The notes beneath the pieces were generated by a model. That model was not told the origin of the DNA, ran no database searches, and saw only the letters and a list, made by a program, of their open reading frames with translations. The translations under genes and the position numbers were made by a program. A stretch of DNA of 64,000 nucleotides from Berghia stephanieae (Eukaryota > Mollusca > Gastropoda > Nudibranchia > Aeolidiidae): NCBI GenBank assembly GCA_034508935.3, contig CM067455.1:14463604-14527603 (forward strand), given 5' to 3'. This document shows positions 56,309 through 64,000 of the stretch, in pieces; position 1 is the first letter of the stretch; each line of letters opens with the position of its first letter.

Positions 56309-56497
56309 AAAGATAAAGAACTGAACAAGTGTGTATGAAAGGTGCCAAACAAAGCAATAAAGATAAATACAAGAAAAAAAACATCCCAAAAAACTCAAGA
56401 TCGACTGTTTTTTTGGGATGGTTTTTTTTTTTCTTGTACTTTTCTTTCTTGCTTTGTCTGGCACCTTTCATACACACTTGTTCAGTTCTTCATCTTT
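56309..56497. mobile_element. Foldback element (about 80-bp arms)
   Basis: Arms 56309-56395 and 56412-56497 are near-perfect inverted repeats ('ctgaacaagtgtgtatgaaa' against 'tttcatacacacttgttcag', and 'catcccaaaaaa' against 'ttttttgggatg'), separated by fewer than 20 bases. Confidence 0.85.
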
Positions 56498-56699
56498 CAC
56501 CGTTGCCTGCTCCTTAATTTCTTTATCTAATGATACTGTAGCAGAAGGGCGTAATTTATTTTTTTTGGTTGTTGTTGACAGTGTCGGACAGCTTTCACTG
56601 GTCTGGAATCCACAAATCCAAAAACTGCTGTTTTCACACTCTGGATTCTGGGGTCCCCCTTTGCTCTTTGTTTTACTCTTTCAATTGTTTTCTCATCAC

Positions 56700-56830
56700 T
56701 ATTAAAAAAATTTTTAATTAAAAAAAAGGAAAACCAATACCCCTCCCCCCCTCCAAAAAAATAAAAAAAAAAAAAAGAAAGAACCCCCCCCCCCCCCCAT
56801 CAAAAAAAATAATAATAAAAAAACAACACA
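56700..56830. repeat. A-rich and poly-C low-complexity tract
   Basis: A runs alternating with C runs (14 C at 56785). Confidence 0.9.
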
Positions 56831-56892
56831 ACGGACTTACTTTTCCTCACTTTTCTTTTTTTTTAATATAAATGTATTATTTTCTACTTCAG

Positions 56893-56984
56893 CTTCCACA
56901 AGCTTGGAAGGCCAGTTCAAACAGTTACAGTCTTTAACACCAAAGATCAACCTCAGTCAGTGTACTCAAGCTCTCAAAGCGGAA
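56893..56984 (+). CDS. RPTP exon 23 (linker D1-D2)
   Basis: Acceptor ctacttcag, donor cggaa|gtaagc; phase 1 in, phase 0 out. STSLEGQFKQLQSLTPKINL ends in SQCTQALKAE, as in the short helix before D2 of tandem RPTPs. Confidence 0.88.
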
Positions 56985-57116
56985 GTAAGCGCTTCTATAA
57001 ATAAAATTTAAAACAAATGCACACATTTTTAAAAACCCATATTTCATATTTTCTCCATGTTCAATAAACGACACAATGCTTCATTTGATGCTCTTTTTCC
57101 TGTTAAAGCCAAAAAG

Positions 57117-57452
57117 CGGGTGGTTGGATGAGAGCATCACCCTTGAATCGTATACCTATGATGTTCGTATGGGTGTACGATCCGATAGTGATGTCATTTC
57201 TTCTTCTCTTTACTAGCCTATCCTGCTTCTTTGGTTTGTGATTGTATTTTTGACAGAGGATATTTTTTTTTCTGTAAATCTTCTGCCTGTTTGTTCTTGG
57301 TTATTTATAATTTAGCTTATGATATCTTTAGGTTATGATTTTGATTAACATTTGTACTATTTTTGTTAGATTGCTTGTTTTTTTGTTTCAGCGGTCTCTC
57401 ATATAACCTCAATTGTGTTGGAAGAGACCTAAAGCAACAAACAAACAAAAAA
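57117..57452 (+). mobile_element. Family-E repeat, copy 2
   Basis: Nearly identical to 43612-43946, with the same 3' end 'gacctaaagcaacaaacaaa' and A-rich tail. Confidence 0.8.
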
Positions 57453-57846
57453 AAAGCCAAAAAAAATCTTCTGGCTATCAGTCTTTTTGTTTTGTTTTTG
57501 CTTGTGACTTAAATTGTTTGTTTTTTTTATTGTTTTTTTTTTTATTATTATAAAAGGCAATAGTAAAGGGGAGCTAGATAGATATTTATACTTTTTTTGA
57601 TTTAAGGGTAATTCTATTTGATGAAGTGAAACTTGGCGCGAAATCTTTTCATATAGTCTTCACATGAAAACATTTCAGGCTTTTTTAATGTTTTTCGTAA
57701 AGGACATCCCTGATATATCTATCCCCTCAGCAGACCGTACAGAATCAAATTCTCATTTCGTTCAGTACAAGTCACAGAGGTTAGGTTCCCTTTTCTATAC
57801 AAGCCATCTTACAATACAGGCCACTGCCTTGAAAAAGAGCTTTTTT

Positions 57847-58083
57847 TGAGCCGTTTTTTTTATTTTATAGCGCAATATCCACTAAATGTGCTCAAAGCGC
57901 TTTACAAGGGGTCCTGGTCAACAGCAACAGTTAACATGTAGGACGGGACATGACGCTTATTAGGCGACATTACAATTTTTCGGACAAAGACAACGCTGTT
58001 GACGGCCAGGTACTTATTTTACACCTGAGTATGGTGAGAGAATGTGAATAAAGAATCTTTTCCAAGGACTCAACTATGCCAAG
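57847..58083 (-). mobile_element. tRNA-Pro-like SINE, headless
   Basis: Reversed body from 'tagcgcaatatccactaaat' to 'ccaaggactcaactatgcc'; the tRNA head is missing. Confidence 0.78.
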
Positions 58084-58089
58084 GTATAC

Positions 58090-58878
58090 TCGAATTGAAA
58101 TTTTCCTGTGGAATTTATTTATTGAAATTAAAAAGTAATGGAACACAAATGAATATAACAGCTTAAAAAAAAGAACAAAATACCAAACGAACATTTCGGA
58201 CTCAAAACCCTTCTTCAGCCAACATCAAAAACAATAAAAACATAAATACATTATTTAAAAAAAAAAACAGATTGATGACAGGGAAATATTTGGTACGTCC
58301 TCTCTGTAGAAGAAAAATCTTGGAATGTAAACAAAAAGAAGCGTTCGCTGGCTTTGGTCATTAACTGTTAAAACTCCAATAATATGCAGTTTTACTCATT
58401 TTAGGCCAAGACCACTTCAACCAATGACACATTATGTCAGTAGATATCCGGTAAAACTACCAATTAAATGTGGTTAATTTTGACATGTGACAAAACCCTT
58501 CATGTCCCTTGTTTCTGTTTTGTCGATAGTTCTTTTTCAATCTCATTCATAGTTCGGTTTTCCTTGAATTACTTAGTTTGAGATATACAATAAATGCGCA
58601 AATTAAATAGTCCGCCAACTCTGACCTTTGCAAGAAAATTACCCAAAAACGTGCAACTTATATGTGTATCTCATTCTCTATGTGAAATTTGATGGATAAA
58701 ACGTCAGGTTAGAGTTCAATCCACTCCCACTTGTAAAGTTTTATTTTGTGTTTGTCCACAATTGTATTTTTATCACATGACATAGATCTAATTTGTTTTG
58801 GTGCTGTTCAGTACAAAATTTATTTTGGTGTGTATTAAGACTTTTATTTCTCCCATTTTTTGCATTCTGATTTAACAG
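58090..58878. other. Intron sequence, nothing recognised
   Basis: AT-rich; no exon or repeat family was identified. Confidence 0.5.
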
Positions 58879-58948
58879 AACAGGAGCAAGAACAGATATG
58901 CACACATTCTTCCACTTGATATTTTACGTCCACGTCTTAGTGAAGATG
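58879..58948 (+). CDS. RPTP exon 24 (D2 start, KNRY motif)
   Basis: Acceptor gatttaacag, donor gatg|gtaagt; phase 0 in, phase 1 out. NRSKNRYAHILPLDILRPRL carries the KNRY and I-L-P-x-D motifs that open PTP domains; here it starts D2. Confidence 0.93.
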
Positions 58949-60260
58949 GTAAGTGTGCTGATATTAGAATATTATAATAGCCTAGCGGTCAACTGTCCTG
59001 ATAAGATTGGGACAACCGTCCCGATTTGACAATCTGGGGGAAAGTTTTTGTTTTTATTAAAAATTGGACTGTTACATGGATGGAAATGACCCTTGCATGT
59101 CCCATGTGATTTTTCTGAGACTCATGCAATGTGGTTTTGATTAACAACTTGACAGGTCAAATTCCCCACCAACCAGTAGAATAACAAGTCTCTTCACAGT
59201 GCTACCACTGTTATCATTTCTACAATCTGAGAAAGTCATCAAGTAATCATCATGGTACTTCAAGCTGTTGGTAACAACACAAATAATATGATGCAGACAA
59301 GGTTATATCCACAGTTCTGTCATACTCTGAAAACAAAAAGAAGTCATTTTAACAATTTTGGCCAGATAACTCGTTCTTCAAAATATTGATAAACTAAAAG
59401 GCCCTAATCTTGTTAAAAATTCTCAAACCCGGAACTTCCTTGCGGTTTTAAGTTTGAGAGTTTGAGATAAGATGAAGTCTCACGTTTTTGAGTTTCTGAC
59501 AAGGTGAGGGGCATATTTATCGATTGATATTTGAAGAACAAGTTTTATGGCCAAAATTTAAATATTACTCCCAGGACCGTTCTATGTATATTCACACTAC
59601 CAATGACCTGTACAGTGTATGTAGTACTAATAATAATAGTATAGGTAGTGGAATGCTAGTACAGGGGCTATAATATTATAATATTTACCATGTGTGCCCA
59701 ACTTTCATGACCAGCCCAGTTTATATGGACATTTTTCACTCTCTGATTTTAGCCAGTTTTTGTCTTAATGTGAGGATATTTTTAATGTAGCGGAGTAGGG
59801 TGAACTTGGGATAGCAAGAATTTTGTTGACGGTTCAATTAATTCTATGATCAAGGGTAGATGATGCATCCACCGTCGGTGATGGCAACAACATCAGTGAT
59901 GTTGGTGGTTTAGGGACGGTAGTAGTACTGGTGCTGCTGAAAATTATGGTGATGTCGACAGGGCTAATGCTTTTCGTGACGACTGCGGCCGTATTCGGAA
60001 AAAAATCGACACATTAAATGTTTAAAATTTTAACCATGAGATTAACATTAAGTTAATGACATAAACATGAATATTTATATAGCACATTTCCATAGCGTTT
60101 GTCAACAACATCATCAGTTTTATCCCATATCCATCTTTAGAATGTCATATTCATCTTCTACTTCGTCGATGAGAGGAAACCGGAAACATTCTCATTAGTT
60201 GACTTTTATCAGCTAAACTGAACATTCATTCAACTTTCTCATTTCTTTTTTTATGTTTGA
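58949..60260. other. Intron sequence, nothing recognised
   Basis: About 1.3 kb without recognised repeats or exon-like frames. Confidence 0.5.
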
Positions 60261-60261
60261 A

Positions 60262-60395
60262 TTACTCTCCTTTGTTTTACTTTTTCTTTGGTTTAGGCAA
60301 GTGCAGACAATCTACATCTATAATCTAACTTTTACAGGGTCAGAAAGGATCTAAATGTGTTGCAAGTGCCATATACTTTCAAAAAACAAACAGAC
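60262..60395 (+). mobile_element. Family-F repeat, 3' end
   Basis: 'ctcctttgttttactttttc', 'aaggatctaaatgtgttgca' and a CAAA-rich end. Confidence 0.5.
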
Positions 60396-60514
60396 AAGCA
60401 TACAAATGATATTCATGATATTTGTTTGAGATAAATATATACGTTTTATATATGTAACTTTTGCATATTTATTTGTAAGGTGCATTGAGCATCACAAAGC
60501 GATATAAATGCCAT

Positions 60515-60516
<2 letters not shown>

Positions 60517-60597
<81 letters not shown>

Positions 60598-60600
60598 TTT
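60517..60600. repeat. (ATT)n microsatellite
   Basis: About 80 bp of (ATT)n preceded by 'cgatataaatgccatgtatt'. Confidence 0.97.
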
Positions 60601-60808
60601 ATTATAAACTCCCTTTTCAATACAATTACGTCATTTGAAATGCATATTCTGAAAGTTAAGTCCATCAGGAATATATTGTTACAAAGCCAAAAAAAATAAA
60701 AACAGCCTTCAAACATATTTTAATTACTTCTCACCGGGGTTTGAGCAAAGAGTCTTTCCATTCAAAAAGTTAGTCTTTTCTCATCTAACCCTCTCATTCA
60801 TATTCCAG

Positions 60809-60936
60809 ACAACTCCCAGAGTTACATCAATGCCATTTTTGTTGATGGCGCCAGACGACGCAATGAATTCATTATCACCCAGCATCCTTTGCCAAATACC
60901 ATTTCTGACTTCTGGAAGATGATCTATGACCACAAG
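60809..60936 (+). CDS. RPTP exon 25 (D2)
   Basis: Acceptor tcatattccag, donor acaag|gtacag; phase 1 in, phase 0 out. [20 protein letters not shown] then [19 protein letters not shown] matches the Y-I-N-A...Q-x-P-L-x-x-T-x-x-D-F-W-x-M core of RPTP D2. Confidence 0.96.
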
Positions 60937-60989
60937 GTACAGACCATTGGATTTAGTCCACACTTTATGTTACTGGTTGGAGTTTTAAC

Positions 60990-61070
60990 ACTCTGTCATC
61001 ATCATCATCATCATCATCATCATCTTCATCATCATCATCATCGTCATCATCATCATCATCATCATTTAAC
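60990..61070. repeat. (CAT)n microsatellite
   Basis: About 70 bp of (CAT)n with two changes. Confidence 0.95.
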
Positions 61071-61124
61071 ACTGTCATCGTAATTATCATCATCATCAGC
61101 ATTGCCCTTGACGAAAATAAATGC

Positions 61125-61245
61125 AATAGTGCCTTACAGAAGCACATCTCATTATGTGTTAATTGTTTCTGTTCTGTTGGCTTGTAAAACGTTGTGAGCA
61201 CGTTTAGTAGATATTGTACTATATATAAAGTTTACTTGTTTTTGT
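61125..61245 (+). mobile_element. tRNA-Pro-like SINE, 3' fragment
   Basis: 'gtaaaacgttgtgagcacgt' and 'ttgtactatatataaagttt' are diverged tail words. Confidence 0.55.
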
Positions 61246-61332
61246 TTGTGTTTAAATATCATTTTTGTCATAGCCTCATATTGTGCTCATGACCTTTTTT
61301 TTTTTCGTTTTTAAAAAATGTTTTCCATCCAG

Positions 61333-61530
61333 GTTCAGACTATCATCACCCTAGGAGATCTTGCTTCTAAAGACAGCCCAGAATTCTGGCCAACCTCGGG
61401 CTCCAGGCGATTCAACGCTTTCACCGTGGAGTTTGTGAACGAGAGAGAGGATGGGGGCATAACTGTCAGAAATATAAAGCTGTGGAAAACAAAGGAAGGC
61501 GGTGGGGCCAAGAATCGAGCTGTGAGGCAG
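61333..61530 (+). CDS. RPTP exon 26 (D2)
   Basis: Acceptor ttccatccag, donor ggcag|gtaagc; phase 0 on both sides. VQTIITLGDLASKDSPEFWP, then FNAFTVEFVNERED and VRNIKLWKT, is the central D2 sheet, with a short Gly/Lys-rich insert (KEGGGAKNRAV). Confidence 0.93.
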
Positions 61531-61611
61531 GTAAGCATGAGGGTGGCAATGTTGGTCTTGTAGGGTCTGACAGTTAAGCTGTTCTCTGCATAAGCATGTA
61601 TCAACAAAAAA

Positions 61612-62612
61612 AAAATAGGCCAGAGAGATGAATGGCGTACCATGATCACCGATGTCTGGCACAGACTTGGTACTTGAGAAGAAGATCAGAGAGATGAATG
61701 GCGTACCATGATCACCGATGTCTGGCACAGACTTGGTACTTGAGAAGAAGATCAGAGAGGTGAATGGCATACCATGATCACCGATGTCTGGCACAGACTT
61801 GGTACTTGAGAAGAAGATCAGAGAGATGAATGGCGTACCATGATCACCGATGTCTGGCACAGACTTGGTACTTGAGAAGAAGATCAGAGAGATGAATGGC
61901 GTACCATGATCACCGATGTCTGGCACAGACTTGGTACTTGAGAAGAAGATCAGAGAGATGAATGGCGTACCATGATCACCGATGTCTGGCACAGACTTGG
62001 TACTTGAGAAGAAGATCAGAGAGATGAATGGCGTACCATGATCACCGATGTCTGGCACAGACTTGGTACTTGAGAAGAAGATCAGAGAGATGAATGGCGT
62101 ACCATGATCACCGATGTCTGGCACAGACTTGGTACTTGAGAAGAAGATCAGAGAGATTAATGGCGTACCATGATCACCGATGTCTGGCACAGACTTGGTA
62201 CTTGAGAAGAAGATCAGAGAGATGAATGGCGTACCATGATCACCGATGTCTGGCACAGACTTGGTAATTGAAGAAGAAGATCAGAGAGATGAATGGCGTA
62301 CCATGATCACCGATGTCTGGCACAGACTTGGTACTTGAGAAGAAGATCAGAGAGATGAATGGCGTACCATGATCACCGATGTCTGGCACAGACTTGGTAC
62401 TTGAGAAGAAGATCAGAGAGGTGAATGGCATACCATGATCACCGATGTCTGGCACAGACTTGGTACTTGAGAAGAAGATCAGAGAGATGAATGGCGTACC
62501 ATGATCACCGATGTCTGGCACAGACTTGGTACTTGAGAAGAAGATCAGAGAGATGAATGGCGTACCATGATCACCGATGTCTGGCACAGACTTGGTACTT
62601 GAGAAGAAGAAG
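61612..62612. repeat. 66-bp minisatellite, 15 copies
   Basis: The unit contains 'gagaagaagatcagagagat', 'gaatggcgtaccatgatcac' and 'cgatgtctggcacagacttg'. Units are nearly identical; the eleventh has a 3-base gain. Because 66 is a multiple of three, minus-strand frames stay open (unit peptide PDIGDHGTPFISLIFFSS...). It lies in the intron after exon 26. Confidence 0.97.
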
Positions 62613-62799
62613 GCCAGAAAAGTTGTCGTTCAAATATCGATCGATTCAAACATCCCACATCTTGGTAAAAACTGTCAAATCTGGGACTTGGCCTTGAGGT
62701 ACCTAAGCGAGATGCAGAATAATTTATAGTGAAAAAAAAATGTACTGAATATTTGTATACTTTGATGAGAATAAGATTTGCTAGACTGTTGAAAAAACA

Positions 62800-63025
62800 A
62801 ATTGAACAAAAAACTAAAAAGAAATAAGAACCCAATGAAACAAAACCAAAAAAAAAAAACCCACAAAACAAAAAACAAATTGTTTTTAAACATCCAAAAA
62901 TATAACAAAAAAAAACCCAAAAAAAACAAAAAAACTAGAACAAAAATACCCCAACAAAAACAAACAATATAACAAGAAAAAAAAAACCCCAGAAAAATCT
63001 AACTACCCCAACAAAAAAAAACTCT
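62800..63025. repeat. A-rich low-complexity tract
   Basis: Runs of A broken by CC and CAAA units, with no other content. Confidence 0.9.
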
Positions 63026-63567
63026 AGCTAAAATTTTGCATCTCCACTTTTAAGTTTGAATTCACTTTTCAACTTATCATCACTCAGGCATGTCACCAGA
63101 TTAAGACAGCGAGTCAAATTTTGTATGTGTTCCTTTCACGAAGTGTTTCAAGCGCTCTGAAACTAAACTTAAATCCTAGTATACAGTATATATATTCCTA
63201 GTATATTTGACCAGAAAATCAATGCAAACATTTTCACAAACAGTTTTTATGTAAGAGATATGAACAAATTGCATCAAAATTAAAATATTTCAATAAAATC
63301 TGTGTTGGTGGCACTTTTGGTGAGCAGTAAAGTATTTTGTCTTGTAATTGTCAAATGGTGTTTTGCATTAATGATGATCAGATAAACTGTGTCTCAGCGT
63401 ATCTCGTTGGATTCTAAAATATTTTATTTTTCAACTGTTCTCCATTTGTTTGAAATTGTTTTCACATTTAATTAAAAGAAAAAGATTGTGAATTGGGAGT
63501 GTTCCTTTGTGTATAAAGCTACCTTTATTTATTATCTATATCATTATTTTATCTATTATTTGTTCAG
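63026..63567. other. Intron sequence before exon 27
   Basis: Plain AT-rich intron. Confidence 0.5.
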
Positions 63568-63776
63568 TTCCATCTTGATGATTGGGAAACGGAAAGCCCC
63601 TCGGTGAGCCATGCCAACTCAGTCACAAGTTCCAACGAAGCCTCCTTTACAGCCAAAAATTCCACCACCACCATGACCTCAACAAATGGAACAAATGAAG
63701 ATGACTTGAAGGCCACCAGGAATCAAGTCTTACATTTGCTGGATATAGTCATGGAATGGCAGACAGTTGCCAATAG
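63568..63776 (+). CDS. RPTP exon 27 (D2, WPD-loop region; last exon in window)
   Basis: Acceptor ttgttcag, donor caatag|gtgaaa; phase 0 in, phase 2 out. FHLDDWETESP sits where active domains have hx-W-P-D; here W is followed by Glu-Thr, so no WPD acid. A Ser/Thr/Asn-rich insert (SSNEASFTAKNSTTTMTSTN) follows, then NQVLHLLDIVMEWQTVANR, the helix before the signature loop. The Cys loop of D2 lies beyond the window. Confidence 0.92.
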
Positions 63777-63814
63777 GTGAAAATAACCTCAGACAAACCA
63801 CCTCATACCTCCTC

Positions 63815-64000
63815 CTTCTTCCCCCCCTCCTCCTCCTCCTTCTTCCCCTCCTCCTCCTCCTCCTCCTCCTCCTCCTCCTCCTCCTCCTCCTCCTCCTCCT
63901 CCTCCTTCTTCTTCTTCTTCTTCTTCTTCTTCTTCTTCTTCTTCTTCTTCTTCTTCTTCTTCTTCTTCTTCTTCTTCTTCTTCTTCTTCTTCTTCTTCTT
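63815..64000. repeat. (CCT)n-(CTT)n tract running off the window
   Basis: Pure pyrimidine on the plus strand to the last base; total length unknown. Confidence 0.97.

Noticed and set aside
61351-62587. Minus-strand frames of 301 and 115 codons
   Set aside because: They arise from the 66-bp minisatellite, whose length is a multiple of three, and from the complement of exon 26.
61612-62612. CRISPR-like array
   Set aside because: Units are contiguous with no variable spacers, in an animal intron: a minisatellite.

Overview
The window is animal nuclear DNA: AT-rich, full of introns and very rich in microsatellites, tRNA-derived SINEs and short inverted-repeat elements. The protein signature and repeat content suggest a marine invertebrate, perhaps a mollusc or another lophotrochozoan. 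The sequence alone does not fix the phylum.

One gene dominates. It lies on the + strand and runs off the right edge. About 27 exons from 9477 to 63776 can be joined with AG/GT (once AG/GC) sites, and the intron phases agree at nearly every junction. A possible Ig-like exon lies further upstream at 6865. The product is a single-pass receptor-type protein tyrosine phosphatase (RPTP): a run of about five fibronectin type III (FN3) modules (11298-31183), a pre-membrane module (35172-35349), a transmembrane helix (36462-36565), a juxtamembrane region (38138-48605), a first phosphatase domain D1 (end of 44148-48605 through 56984) and the first half of D2 (58879-63776). The 5' end with the signal peptide and the catalytic half of D2 are not seen.

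Three things make the gene unusual. (1) Two very long low-complexity exons: 1,583 bp coding a Lys/Arg/Met/Glu-rich segment in the ectodomain (31967-33549), and 4,458 bp coding about 1,486 residues that are Asp/Asn-rich and then Lys/Glu/Gly-rich, between the membrane and D1 (44148-48605). (2) D1 has lost the residues needed for catalysis: WPD reads WPV, the Cys-X5-Arg loop ends in Lys, and the Q-loop glutamines are gone. The seen half of D2 also lacks WPD, so the receptor looks like a pseudophosphatase. (3) Several exon edges are copied in tandem arrays with their splice sites (24466-24796, 35276-36056, 50265-50830). At 24466-24796 the repeat units are multiples of three, so upstream acceptors could add in-frame peptide modules.

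Layout: 1-9400 holds a degenerate THAP-like fragment, repeats and possibly one Ig exon; 9477-33549 ectodomain exons; 33550-36565 pre-membrane and membrane exons with GT-rich tandem repeats; 36566-44147 introns with SINEs and huge (ATT)n, (CTT)n and (ATG)n tracts around two small juxtamembrane exons; 44148-48605 giant exon; 49990-56984 D1; 58879-63776 first part of D2; 63815-64000 a microsatellite that continues past the edge. No virus-derived element, CRISPR array or rRNA gene was recognised.
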